Source of the DNA: Rapidithrix thailandica | Lineage (GTDB): Bacteria; Bacteroidota; Bacteroidia; Cytophagales; Flammeovirgaceae | DNA: 64,000 bases | Direction of reading: 5' to 3' | Assembly: GCF_039710355.1 (NCBI RefSeq) | Contig: NZ_JBDKWZ010000009.1 | Coordinates: forward strand, 124,001 to 188,000 | In this document: positions 26,126-35,155 of the stretch, piece by piece | Position numbering within the stretch: the stretch's first letter is position 1 | Layout: each line of letters opens with the position of its first letter | Notes under the pieces: model-generated | Databases searched by the model: none | What the model saw: the letters and a program-made list of their open reading frames with translations, nothing else | What the model was told of the DNA's origin: nothing | Position numbers and translations under genes: made by a program

Positions 26126-26470
26126 TTAACTAAACATATAGATCCAGATGATCCTTGACATTCGAAAATTAAATGGAAATAATAGTAAAATCATTACCCC
26201 GATAATAATCAACAGATTAATATCAAATGCTTCAAACTCATAAAGCATACTACTGAGTAGATAGACAATAATGCATTCGGCCACGGCAATGCCATAACTC
26301 ACATACATTGCCCCCATAAAGAAGCCTGGTTCTTTGGAATAGTGGTTTCCACATTTGGTGCATTTGTCATGCATTTTTTTAAAACGGAAACTAAACAAGC
26401 TTTTGTTAGGAAAAATTGCATCCCCTTGGCAATTGGGGCAACGTCCGGTTAATATATCGACTATTTTCAT
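26126..26470 (-). CDS. DUF983 zinc-ribbon membrane protein
   Basis: 114 residues from the ATG at 26470 (MKIVDILTGRCPNCQG). The frame is open further upstream, but that extension has no family character. Two CxxC pairs (CPNC, 11-14, and CTKC, 39-42) probably form a zinc ribbon, followed by two membrane helices (about 56-75 and 84-102). This fits the DUF983 family of unknown function. It is divergent from the AraC regulator. Confidence 0.88.
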   Translation of the reverse strand: MKIVDILTGRCPNCQGDAIFPNKSLFSFRFKKMHDKCTKCGNHYSKEPGFFMGAMYVSYGIAVAECIIVYLLSSMLYEFEAFDINLLIIIGVMILLLFPFNFRMSRIIWIYMFS

Positions 26471-26601
26471 AACTCTGTGACTTGTAATTTTAAGCAAAAG
26501 TAGAGGGTATAGTCGTGCTAATTGGGGCATAAAATGACAAAAATTAGTACTTTTAGGACAAAATATGAAGAACAAAAAAAGAGAACCCAAGCGATAAGAG
26601 A

Positions 26602-27474
26602 TTGAAAAAGCCACCCATATATTGCATAGAACAGTTTCAGGATTTTCAACTGGACCGTAGTTTTTATGCCAATAATTTTACAAAACACTTGGAAGCGCAT
26701 CATTTTATCAGCAAACCCCACAAGCATGACTTTTATATGGTGGTATTGTTTACCCAAGGCTATGGCAAACATCAAATTGACTTTACGGAATATGCCATAA
26801 TGCCGGGTAGTATTTTTTTATTAAAACCCGGACAGGTACACAATTGGCGCTTTTCCCGGAATATTGAAGGGTATATTTTTTTTCATACCAAAGAGTTTTA
26901 CGAATTGACCTACAGCCATAAAAAAACTGCGGATTACCCTTTTTTCTATTTAAACCAAAACACACCTGCCATCTATAGTAAGTCGGCTAAAATCAAAGGC
27001 CTGTTTGAGGAAATCTTGGAAGAACATAGGGGAGAAGGTCTGTTTAAACAGCAAAAGCTTTGTTCGCTCATCGATGTATTGTACATCGAGTTATCCCGGA
27101 TGTATTACCCCCAGCAAGCAGAAGCCGATTCCAAAAATCATTATTTCAATCAATTAATGGAATTTGAGCAATTGATTGAATTGCATTTTTCACAACAGAA
27201 ATTACCTAAAACGTATGCTGAAAAAATGTGTATTACGACCAAACAGCTGAATCGTATCAGCCAAGCCACCTTGCACAAGCCGGCCTCGGAGGTCATTGCT
27301 CAACGGATTATTTTAGAAGCGAAAAGGCTATTGGTACAAGGAAATCTGAGTATGGCTGAAGTAGCCTTGGAACTCGGCTATGAAGACCCTGCCTATTTTT
27401 CCCGTTTCTTTAAACGGAAATGTGGTTTGACACCAAAGGCCTTTCAACAAGAAGTGTTGGCAAAATGGATTTAA
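26602..27474 (+). CDS. AraC-family transcriptional regulator
   Basis: 290 residues. The N-terminal half is a cupin sensor (PHKHDFYMVVLFTQGYGKHQ, MPGSIFLLKPGQVHNW); the C-terminal half (about 185-287) carries both helix-turn-helix motifs (YAEKMCITTKQLNRIS; MAEVALELGYEDPAYFSRFFKRKCG). The frame has no in-frame ATG near its start, so translation probably begins at the TTG at 26602; an upstream TGA at 26566 prevents extension beyond it. It heads a run of same-strand genes (unknown protein, CapA-like, DUF3160) that it may control, with sugar or another small molecule as effector. Confidence 0.9.
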   Translation: MKKPPIYCIEQFQDFQLDRSFYANNFTKHLEAHHFISKPHKHDFYMVVLFTQGYGKHQIDFTEYAIMPGSIFLLKPGQVHNWRFSRNIEGYIFFHTKEFYELTYSHKKTADYPFFYLNQNTPAIYSKSAKIKGLFEEILEEHRGEGLFKQQKLCSLIDVLYIELSRMYYPQQAEADSKNHYFNQLMEFEQLIELHFSQQKLPKTYAEKMCITTKQLNRISQATLHKPASEVIAQRIILEAKRLLVQGNLSMAEVALELGYEDPAYFSRFFKRKCGLTPKAFQQEVLAKWI

Positions 27475-27520
27475 TAAGAATTTGAAGTTGTGGTTTCAAC
27501 ATTCATAATTATCGAAACAA

Positions 27521-27910
27521 ATGGGAAAATACGAAAATACCGAATGGTATTTAAAAGAAAGTAAAGCCTATATTGATCAATACGGAGAGGTACCTCCCCC
27601 TTGGATGTACTACCCGAATGCTCATCCTTATAGTATCGGGTGGAGAATGGGAGGAGGGGAAAGTTTTATCATGGTATTGCATGAGTGGCTGGAGCAACAA
27701 AAATTTACCGAGGAGGAACGCATTGCTTATATGAGAAAGTATCCGCCACCGCCACGATGGTTGGAGTGGGCTGCTAGTTTTATTTGGAACTTGGATACGG
27801 TGGATCATCCCGATTTGGATTTTACCCCTTATTTTGAAAAACTGGAAATGTTGGGGTTTGAAGGAGTTTCCGATTTTGAGAAAGATTTTAATAATGACCA
27901 ATGGGAATAA
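27521..27910 (+). CDS. Conserved-looking hypothetical protein, 129 residues
   Basis: No signal peptide or membrane segment. It is rich in Trp, Tyr and Pro: EVPPPWMYYPNAHPYSIGWRMGGGES near the N-terminus (positions 23-48), then HEWLEQQKFTEEERIAYMRKYPPPPRWLEW, and an acidic tail. The aromatic and proline clusters suggest a folded cytoplasmic protein under selection and not a chance frame. I do not recognise the family. It lies 46 nt after the AraC gene and 90 nt before the CapA-like gene. Confidence 0.7.
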   Translation: MGKYENTEWYLKESKAYIDQYGEVPPPWMYYPNAHPYSIGWRMGGGESFIMVLHEWLEQQKFTEEERIAYMRKYPPPPRWLEWAASFIWNLDTVDHPDLDFTPYFEKLEMLGFEGVSDFEKDFNNDQWE

Positions 27911-28000
27911 GGTTCGATTGCGCTGCTGTGTTGTTATGTAAAACGTATAGAAACAGGACGGGGGCTTGTCCATTATACCATCTCATAGATAAAGTAATTG

Positions 28001-29434
28001 ATGAAAAGAAACATTGTAGTTTTCATTTCCGTAATTTTTTTGATGTCTTGTCAGAAGGATCCTACAGAAATGAGCTTGGTATTTACCGGAGACGTGATTT
28101 TGGACAGGGGAGTGGACGATGAAATACGCTTGCATGGCGACAGCCTTTTGGTGAATGCTTTAAAAAAGGTTGGCAAAAAGGACTATTTGATTGTGAACTA
28201 TGAGGGTACTTTTACTACATTGGATTCCGGTCAAAACCCCAAGTTTAATTTCAAAACGGACGCAGAGAAGGCCTCTTTATTGTATCAGGGAGGGGTGACC
28301 CATGCCGCCATAGCCAATAACCATGTGTATGATTATGGCAAGGAAGGTTTTGAACATACCCTAGCTGCTTTGCACAAAAACGACTTAATCCCTTTGGGCG
28401 AAACCTGTATCCCTAACGTGCTGGAAAAAGACGGGTATAAATGTGCAATTTTGTCGGCTTCTTTGACATCGAACAATGCGTCTTTGTGTATTTCCAATGT
28501 AGCGAAGCTAAAGGAAAGTGTGCTTGCCTTTGAACGGGAAAATACGGGAGTCCCTTTGGTGTTGTATCTGCATTGGGGTTTGGAATTGCAACCAACTCCC
28601 GAACCGTGGCAAAGGGAATTGGCAAAGGAGTTGATCAATATGGGAGTGGATGCCATTATCGGGCATCATCCGCATGTGGTCCAGTCCGTGGAATTTATCC
28701 GTGATAAACCGGTCTTTTACAGTATCGGAAATTATATAGCCGATGCTTATTTACCCCATACGGATCGGGCATTTACCGTGGAACTGATCGTGAAGGACAC
28801 CATTGAACAGGTGAAGGTCAGACCCATCCGGATTGAGCGCTATTTTCCAAACAATATCAGTGAAAAGGAACAGATTGCTCATATTCAAAAGAGTTTGTCC
28901 TTTTCTACTGGTATTTGTGCGCTACGGCAGCCGGATGGCTGGTGGTTGAAACCTACTCGACAGGTGAACTTTAAAGAAGCAACCCAACTTTGGGTGTTTG
29001 CTGCGAAAAGCAGGACAGCTATGATTAAAAAGCTAAAGGCAGGTCCGCATGTATTAGCTTTTTATACCTCGAAGGATACTTCCAATATGATGAGATTGCA
29101 TGGAACTCTGTCCGAATTACAAATATCGGATATCAACAATGACGGTGATACGGACATTTTGTTGGGAATCAGTAAAAAAGTTAACTTTGATCCGGTAGTG
29201 AAAAAGAGGATAAATGTATTTACTTATCAAAACCATACACTTAAACCTTTGTGGTTAGGAACCAAATTCATTCATGATGTGGAAACATTTGATGTACAAA
29301 ATGTTGAAGGATTTAATTTCCTCACTACTGTAGAAGTTGATCCGGATGGAAAGCGGCACCAAAGGGTATATGAATGGAACGATTTCGGATTTGCACTAAC
29401 CACACTAAACCTATCAGAAACCGATGAAAAATAA
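28001..29434 (+). CDS. CapA-family (poly-gamma-glutamate capsule-type) lipoprotein
   Basis: 477 residues from the ATG at 28001. A lipobox lies at Cys17 (FLMSC). The CapA metallophosphatase-like domain occupies about 25-265: LVFTGDVILDRGV, IVNYEGTFTT, AAIANNHVYDYG, LYLHWGLELQ, IIGHHPHVVQ and FYSIGNYIADAY. The C-terminal 150 residues are a separate region with an EF-hand-like DINNDGDTDILLG typical of FG-GAP/VCBS repeats, which is unusual for CapA. CapA-like enzymes act on envelope polymers; the substrate here is unknown. The last 11 bp overlap the next gene, so the two are translationally coupled. Confidence 0.88.
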   Translation: MKRNIVVFISVIFLMSCQKDPTEMSLVFTGDVILDRGVDDEIRLHGDSLLVNALKKVGKKDYLIVNYEGTFTTLDSGQNPKFNFKTDAEKASLLYQGGVTHAAIANNHVYDYGKEGFEHTLAALHKNDLIPLGETCIPNVLEKDGYKCAILSASLTSNNASLCISNVAKLKESVLAFERENTGVPLVLYLHWGLELQPTPEPWQRELAKELINMGVDAIIGHHPHVVQSVEFIRDKPVFYSIGNYIADAYLPHTDRAFTVELIVKDTIEQVKVRPIRIERYFPNNISEKEQIAHIQKSLSFSTGICALRQPDGWWLKPTRQVNFKEATQLWVFAAKSRTAMIKKLKAGPHVLAFYTSKDTSNMMRLHGTLSELQISDINNDGDTDILLGISKKVNFDPVVKKRINVFTYQNHTLKPLWLGTKFIHDVETFDVQNVEGFNFLTTVEVDPDGKRHQRVYEWNDFGFALTTLNLSETDEK

Positions 29435-31871
29435 GCCCTTGCTTTTTTGTGCACTATTGTGTGTACTCTTGACAGCTTCCTGTAGTGATGACGGGAAGAA
29501 TCAAGCTTCTGAAAAAGAGGAAAGCGTCAGTGAAAAAGAATCACTTGAAAATCAGCAAACTTCAACGTTCTCTTCCAGAGTGAATGAAAAAGAAGATGAG
29601 AAAGGAACGCTCAAAATCGTTTACGGTGAAGATAAAGAAAAGCTAAAGACTTACTACGAACTGCCCCATATCAAGGAGTTTTATGACTGGAATAACTTGG
29701 AATATACACCCTCGAATGATTTTAGTTATCCCAGTGATTTAACTTCACTATCTTATGAGGAGTTACGCTTGTTGAGAAACGAAATATTTGCCCGGAACGG
29801 CTATTTGTTTTCCGATGGTTTTTTAAGAGGTTATTTTAACCGGTTCGATTGGTACATGCCTATTTTTGATGTGGAGGATTTTGAAATTTCCTTGAATCAG
29901 AAAGAGAGGGATTTAGTAAATAAGATCCTGGCCGAAGAGAAAAAACGGAAAGAACGGAAAACGGTTTCTCAAGGAGATTTGCAGCTGTATAATGCAGATT
30001 TAATTGCCAATAAACAACAATTTGAAGTTATTCCCAAGGGAGTTGAAGAAGATTTCCATAAACAGAATTTTAGCCTTGTGGCTACCAACCGCGCCATGCC
30101 TTTTTATGCCTATGATGAAAATGCCTATCAGTATATTCCTCATTACATTACTACGGATTTGTACTTGTTTATTTTGCACAAGTATTTCTCCCGGTCTCTG
30201 GAAAAGTTGGATGAAAACTATATGTATGGCCAGTTGAAAACCCTTCTGGAAAATGCATCTCAAAAAATTAATACATTATCGGGACCTGCCTCGGAACATC
30301 AAGCCACTTTGGAGTGGGCTCAGATGTATACAAGCTTGGCATTATATGCACTTGGCGATGCTAAGGTAACCGCACCGGAAGCATATACTGCTATTTTTCA
30401 GGAAGAGAAAAAGAAGATTGATGCACTGAAGGGAAACCCTTCATTTATTGAAAATTCATTTGTAAGCTATCAGGAATTAAAACCGCGGGGGCATTATACC
30501 AAAAGTGACAACTTAAAGAAGTACTTCAAAGGCTTTAAATGGTTGAGCTTAAACGGGATCGACCTGGACAATAAAGAGCAACTCAAAGGCTTGCTTGTCT
30601 TTGCCCATACGATTAAGAACGATGAAAAATTATTCAAGCAATATCAGCAGTATGTCTCTGTCATTGAAAGGCTTGCCGGGCAGGAGGATAACCTTTCCCT
30701 TTCCGATATCATGCGCTTACTCAAAGATCAATCACTGGAAGAAATCCTCAATGAGGACTTTGTTGCTTCGGTGAAAGATGAATTAAACCGTTTGAATAAG
30801 GAGAAAATCAAAACAGTTTTTGGCAAGACTGTGAAAGCCGAAGTGAAAAATGCCCGATATGTTTATTTCTTGTCCAGTACGTATTCCATTAGTGGGGAGA
30901 TTTTTTCAAAGCTGGTGCACGTGGATCAGCTGAAGTCCAAAAGGCCTTTTCCCAAGGGGTTGGATGTGCCGGCTGTATTTGGCAATCAAACGGCTCAGAA
31001 TATTCTTGTCAATGAGTACAAGGATCATGAAGCCTGGCCCGAATACTTGCCCAAGTTAAATCAGCTCCAAGATCACTTCAAAAATTTTGAAAATTGGGAC
31101 CACAATTACGGGTTTAAAGGAGTACAGACAGCATTGGCAGCAAGCGCGGAACATGGAAACTATCCTGACTTTATGAAAACCGATGCGTACAACCGGAAAG
31201 AACTATCTACCACCTTGGCATCCTGGACTCATATCAAACACGATTTGATCTTATACCAGGAAAAACCTCATGCAGCCGAAGCCGGGCAGGGTGGAGGTCC
31301 CGAACCACCGGAACATTATAGTTATGTGGAGCCCAACCTGGAGTTTTGGGATACGGCCCTCGAATTAGTAGAGTGGTTGGAAACTTTGGCAAAGTACGAA
31401 ACCAGTTTTGAGTCTGAGCTAAGCCAAATTAAAGAATTAGGAGAGAACTTAAGGACCGTTGCCTACAAACAAATTGAAGGAAAAACGATTACCAAAGAAG
31501 AGTACGATGAATTGCATTATGTGGGGGGGACAGTGGAGTATATTCTGTTGAGTTTATTGGAAACCGATCACCTTCCGGACCGGGAGCGTTCCATGGCCTT
31601 GATTGCCGATGTGTATGCTTACAATGGCACTAACTTAAATGTGGCCGTAGGGCATGCGGACGATATTTATACCATCGTACCGATCAAGGGAGAATATTAT
31701 ATTGCCAGAGGTTCTGTCTTTTCTTATTATGAATTTACCGGAAGAATTTATAATGACGAGGAATGGAAGCAACGGATTGCTGACCAGGATGTGCCGGAAA
31801 GACCTAAATGGATAGGGTCCATCCTTAAAGAGGGAAAGCCTTTGAAAGGGACTATGCAATACCGGTATTAA
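29424..31871 (+). CDS. YARHG/DUF3160-domain lipoprotein
   Basis: 815 residues. Lipobox LTASC (Cys20) and an acidic SDDGKN follow the signal, then a low-complexity Glu/Lys/Ser linker. A YARHG domain is present at about 105-165 (LSYEELRLLRNEIFARNGYLF ... DWYMP ... LNQKERD; longest block shown in two parts). A long DUF3160 region starts near 205 (NRAMPFYAYDENAYQYIPHY, DLYLFILHKYFS) and runs to the C-terminus (IVPIKGEYYIARGSVFSYYE). Function is unknown. The 11-bp overlap with the CapA-like gene indicates a shared envelope role. Confidence 0.88.
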   Translation: MKNKPLLFCALLCVLLTASCSDDGKNQASEKEESVSEKESLENQQTSTFSSRVNEKEDEKGTLKIVYGEDKEKLKTYYELPHIKEFYDWNNLEYTPSNDFSYPSDLTSLSYEELRLLRNEIFARNGYLFSDGFLRGYFNRFDWYMPIFDVEDFEISLNQKERDLVNKILAEEKKRKERKTVSQGDLQLYNADLIANKQQFEVIPKGVEEDFHKQNFSLVATNRAMPFYAYDENAYQYIPHYITTDLYLFILHKYFSRSLEKLDENYMYGQLKTLLENASQKINTLSGPASEHQATLEWAQMYTSLALYALGDAKVTAPEAYTAIFQEEKKKIDALKGNPSFIENSFVSYQELKPRGHYTKSDNLKKYFKGFKWLSLNGIDLDNKEQLKGLLVFAHTIKNDEKLFKQYQQYVSVIERLAGQEDNLSLSDIMRLLKDQSLEEILNEDFVASVKDELNRLNKEKIKTVFGKTVKAEVKNARYVYFLSSTYSISGEIFSKLVHVDQLKSKRPFPKGLDVPAVFGNQTAQNILVNEYKDHEAWPEYLPKLNQLQDHFKNFENWDHNYGFKGVQTALAASAEHGNYPDFMKTDAYNRKELSTTLASWTHIKHDLILYQEKPHAAEAGQGGGPEPPEHYSYVEPNLEFWDTALELVEWLETLAKYETSFESELSQIKELGENLRTVAYKQIEGKTITKEEYDELHYVGGTVEYILLSLLETDHLPDRERSMALIADVYAYNGTNLNVAVGHADDIYTIVPIKGEYYIARGSVFSYYEFTGRIYNDEEWKQRIADQDVPERPKWIGSILKEGKPLKGTMQYRY

Positions 31872-31880
31872 ATCTTTTTT

Positions 31881-31913
31881 AACCCTTGAAGAGCGTGAAA
31901 CTCTTCAAGGGTT
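31881..31913 (+). terminator. Intrinsic terminator after the DUF3160 gene
   Basis: AACCCTTGAAGAG / CTCTTCAAGGGTT, 13-bp perfect stem with a 7-nt loop, followed by TTATTTC. It lies between convergent genes. Confidence 0.88.
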
Positions 31914-31922
31914 TTATTTCTA

Positions 31923-33356
31923 TTAAGTTTTGGCTTTTTGATAAAGTCCGTTGTCTGTTTTCTCGGAAGTGAGTTGGATGTTAATCACAAAAGGCTGTTT
32001 TGTTTTTACCTTGCCAAGGTGAATAAAATATTCGTTTTTGCCGATTTCTTCCAGTGTTAGTTTCGATAAAGGCTTGCCCATGTATTCATAGTGCTGAATG
32101 AATAAGTTTTTGGGCAATTGAATACGCAGAGCTTTGTTTACCGGAATATTACAGACCACCATGTTTACGGTTTTGCTACCAGGTTCGCGGGTAAAATACC
32201 CCCAGTCTTGCTTCTCCAATCCGGCATAGGCACAGTTGTAAATCGCATTGCCGTATTGCTCCATCCAATTCCCGATTTCTTTCACCAGTAATTGTTCCTC
32301 TTCGCGGATCGAACCGTCTTCTTTAGGCCCGAAATTTAACAGGAAATTGCCACTTAAAGCAGTACAGCGTACCATCATTTCGATCAGTTCCGTTGGGGTT
32401 TTGACATGTCCTTCCCAATTTTTATGATATCCCCATTGGTTTTCGGGTACGGTCATACAAGCTTCCCAGTCATTGTGCAATACACTGGTATCCGTGGGGA
32501 GTTTCCGTTCCCAGCCGGAAGCATAGTCGCCCATCATCTGCCCGTTAGAATCGAAGTGACGGCTACCCCATTCATCGGCCCGCATCCGGCTGTTGATGAT
32601 CAGCCCCGGCTTGAGTTGTTTCATATGTTTTTCCAGCTCGTAACTGAACTGTCCACTGGCCTTCCAGGAAGCGTCCCAAGTACCGTCAAACCAAAAGCCT
32701 TTTACGGATGGATACCTTTCGATCAACTCACTTAATTGGTTTTTAGTGAATGTTTTAAAGCGTTCAAAGGCTTGTTTGTCCTCTTCGGATTTAAGGGCAT
32801 AGCGCCAGTCAGGGTGGTACCAGTCGAGCACAGAATAATAAAAATACACATCGATGCCCGCTTTGTTATATGCTTCTACAAAAGGCTTGAGTAAGTCTTT
32901 TTGGTAAGGCGTGTTGCTTATATCAAAATCGGTGTACTGACTGGGCCAAAGACAAAAGCCCTCGTGGTGTTTGGTAGTAAGGACTACATAGCGTGCACCC
33001 ATTTGTTTGGCCATGGAGGCCCATTCTTCCGGATCGTATTGTTCCGGGTTAAATTCTTCTGCCAGTTTTGCCCATTCGTTCATCGGAACTTTGGCCCAGG
33101 ATTTTAGCCATTCGGCAGCGCCTTTGTAGTATTTGCCCTTCCAATAGCCGGCCGGAATGGCATAAAGCCCCCAGTGAATAAATTGGCCGAAGCGATTGTC
33201 CCGCCACTTTTCCATAGCAGGATCGGTTCTTTTCTCTGGAGATACCGGGCCGTATTGAACTTCTTTTTTTTCTTGTGCGTAGAGAGTGTGGGCACCCAAA
33301 GAAAGGGTGATCCAACTTATAATAAGGTTTAGAATATATTTTTTTGTCATCATCAT
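31923..33356 (-). CDS. Alpha-L-fucosidase, GH29 (PUL1)
   Basis: 477 residues with a signal peptide (ending TLYAQ, about 28); three consecutive ATGs leave the exact start open by two codons. GH29 motifs are DNRFGQFIHWGLYAIPAGYW, YVVLTTKHHEGFCLWPS, KGFWFDGTWD with the catalytic nucleophile Asp near 224, and LLNFGPKEDGSI. It removes terminal alpha-linked L-fucose from glycans in the periplasm or at the surface. It is the last gene of PUL1, separated from susD by a hairpin terminator, so it may be expressed below the transporter genes. The fucosidase points to a fucosylated glycan as target. Confidence 0.95.
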   Translation of the reverse strand: MMMTKKYILNLIISWITLSLGAHTLYAQEKKEVQYGPVSPEKRTDPAMEKWRDNRFGQFIHWGLYAIPAGYWKGKYYKGAAEWLKSWAKVPMNEWAKLAEEFNPEQYDPEEWASMAKQMGARYVVLTTKHHEGFCLWPSQYTDFDISNTPYQKDLLKPFVEAYNKAGIDVYFYYSVLDWYHPDWRYALKSEEDKQAFERFKTFTKNQLSELIERYPSVKGFWFDGTWDASWKASGQFSYELEKHMKQLKPGLIINSRMRADEWGSRHFDSNGQMMGDYASGWERKLPTDTSVLHNDWEACMTVPENQWGYHKNWEGHVKTPTELIEMMVRCTALSGNFLLNFGPKEDGSIREEEQLLVKEIGNWMEQYGNAIYNCAYAGLEKQDWGYFTREPGSKTVNMVVCNIPVNKALRIQLPKNLFIQHYEYMGKPLSKLTLEEIGKNEYFIHLGKVKTKQPFVINIQLTSEKTDNGLYQKAKT

Positions 33357-33370
33357 TTATAGCGTTATAA

Positions 33371-33412
33371 AAACCTATCAGGCTTTCGAAAACCTGATAG
33401 GTTTAGCCAAGA
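33371..33412 (-). terminator. Terminator-like hairpin between susD and the fucosidase gene
   Basis: AAACCTATCAGG (33371-33382) pairs perfectly with CCTGATAGGTTT (33393-33404). Read on the minus strand the stem is followed by TTTATAAC after its own T-rich base. It lies inside the PUL1 operon, so partial read-through is expected. Confidence 0.7.
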
Positions 33413-33454
33413 GAAAATTCCGGCTATTAGAAATCATCTACCCAGGTCAGTGTT

Positions 33455-35047
33455 TTACTCATATCCTTCATTTTGCTCCAACACAGCTTCTGAGTTGGCA
33501 TCAATAGCGGTTTGGGGGATCGGCCATAACACATGGTAATCCCGGATGGTATGGACAGATAAAGGATTGTATTGTTTAACTCTTTCTAATAATTTACCCA
33601 CGCGGTTCAACGTAATCCGTCTAGGCACTTCACCAAACAGTTCACGAGCCCTTTCATCCAGAATGAAATCCAAGCTGACCTGCCCAGCAGTGATGGGGGA
33701 AGCATTGGCACGGTTACGGACTGTATTGATGGCATTGGCTGCTTTGTCTAATTCACCTTGTGCCAAATGTGCTTCAGCCAATAACAGATAGGTTTCTGCC
33801 AAGCGGAATTTTACCCGGTCCTTGTCATTGTTCAGGTAGCTGGGATCATCGTCTGATTTGCCAAAGTAAAATTTAGTAGTAGAAGGATATAAAGTGCCGC
33901 TTTTTTTCCATTCTTCCGTCATTTCCACCTTTTCACCGTAATTTTCATGCTCCGGGTTATTGTACCAATACTCTTTTCTGATATTGTGTTTGGAAGCCCG
34001 GATGTCGTCTTCTTCATAAGCATCGATCCACCAATCTAAGGGAATCAGTCGGCCAAGGCTTCTCCCCCCCAGGGAGTCACAAAGGGTCATTCCGTTGATT
34101 TGGGAATAATAAGGCCCCCAGGCCCTGCGCGACCAATCGGTAAAGCGTTCGGCACCTCCTCCGTTCACATTGTATTCTTGTTGAATCACCCAAATACTTT
34201 CTAAGTTACCGGATGTCCGGTTTTGGTTATGCTCTTTAAACAAATCGGAAAATACATCTCCTTCCTCTTGTAAATGATTACCAAAGCGGGTTTGCATGAG
34301 TTGAAATACCCCACTGTTGATTAAGTCCGAGGCACTTTGTTCTGCCAAGTCAGGTTGGTTCGCCTTTAAATAGGTTTCCGCCAGTAAATGCTGTGCGGCC
34401 CCTTTGACCAGCTTTCCATCGATCCCTGCTGTTTCGGGAAGGTACTCCACGGCAAATTTTAAATCTTCGATCATAAAATGAACCACTTCCGATACCGGAT
34501 TTCTTTCAAAGTCCAGACGGAACGGCCGGTATACTTGGTCTACCAAAGGTACATCCCCGTATAAGTAGATCAATTCGCGGTAAGCGTATGCCCTGATAAA
34601 TCTGGCTTCTGCTTTTATCCGGTTTTTGTCGGAGGGTGATTTCCAATTTACCTCTTCGTTATCGGCTGCTTCTATAATCAAATTGGCATTGGCAATAGTG
34701 GTATACGCCCAGTTCCAGTACGCATTAACGATGGTGGTTGAACTATAGATGTTGTCTGCATAATCTTCAAAAGGAGTGATATGCGGATGCCGGTTTCCTG
34801 TTACAGACAGATCTGTTCCGGCAAACATGGGGGCATAGGTCAAGCCACCTGCATACCAGCCCCATTCGTCCCGTACCTGAACGTACAGACCGGTAAGGGC
34901 TGTTTCAAATCCTTGGGTTGATACAAACGTATTGTCGGGTGCCAGTGTACTTTTGGGGTCCTCATCCAGTAAACTTTCATTACAAGCCTGGTTCATTGAC
35001 AAGCTGGCAAATAGTAATAAGAATTGATATATTTTTTTGATTTTCAT
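33455..35047 (-). CDS. susD: SusD/RagB-family glycan-binding lipoprotein (PUL1)
   Basis: 530 residues. Lipoprotein signal LSMNQACNES (Cys22), then the SusD N-terminal TPR-like domain (ALTGLYVQVRDEWGW, AEARFIRAYAYRELIYLYGDVPLV) and a C-terminal domain with NTVRNRA, FILDERARELFGEVPRRITLNR and the closing VLWPIPQTAIDANS and LEQNEGYE. SusD sits as a lid on the SusC channel on the cell surface and captures glycans. It is immediately downstream of susC1 in one operon. Confidence 0.95.
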   Translation of the reverse strand: MKIKKIYQFLLLFASLSMNQACNESLLDEDPKSTLAPDNTFVSTQGFETALTGLYVQVRDEWGWYAGGLTYAPMFAGTDLSVTGNRHPHITPFEDYADNIYSSTTIVNAYWNWAYTTIANANLIIEAADNEEVNWKSPSDKNRIKAEARFIRAYAYRELIYLYGDVPLVDQVYRPFRLDFERNPVSEVVHFMIEDLKFAVEYLPETAGIDGKLVKGAAQHLLAETYLKANQPDLAEQSASDLINSGVFQLMQTRFGNHLQEEGDVFSDLFKEHNQNRTSGNLESIWVIQQEYNVNGGGAERFTDWSRRAWGPYYSQINGMTLCDSLGGRSLGRLIPLDWWIDAYEEDDIRASKHNIRKEYWYNNPEHENYGEKVEMTEEWKKSGTLYPSTTKFYFGKSDDDPSYLNNDKDRVKFRLAETYLLLAEAHLAQGELDKAANAINTVRNRANASPITAGQVSLDFILDERARELFGEVPRRITLNRVGKLLERVKQYNPLSVHTIRDYHVLWPIPQTAIDANSEAVLEQNEGYE

Positions 35048-35103
35048 ACCTCTTTAATTTTAAAGTGATCTTTACATCATGGGGTCGCTTAATAAGTACC
35101 CGT

Positions 35104-35148
35104 ATGGTGAAAGAGTAAGTGGTCTGTGAACCCTCACTCTTTCATCAT
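35104..35148. repeat. Inverted repeat between susC1 and susD1
   Basis: ATGGTGAAAGAGT and ACTCTTTCATCAT pair with one mismatch around a 19-nt loop, just after the susC1 stop. No T-run follows on the minus strand. It may stabilise the 3' end of the susC part of the mRNA instead of terminating it. Confidence 0.5.
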
Positions 35149-35155
35149 GTGGGGT

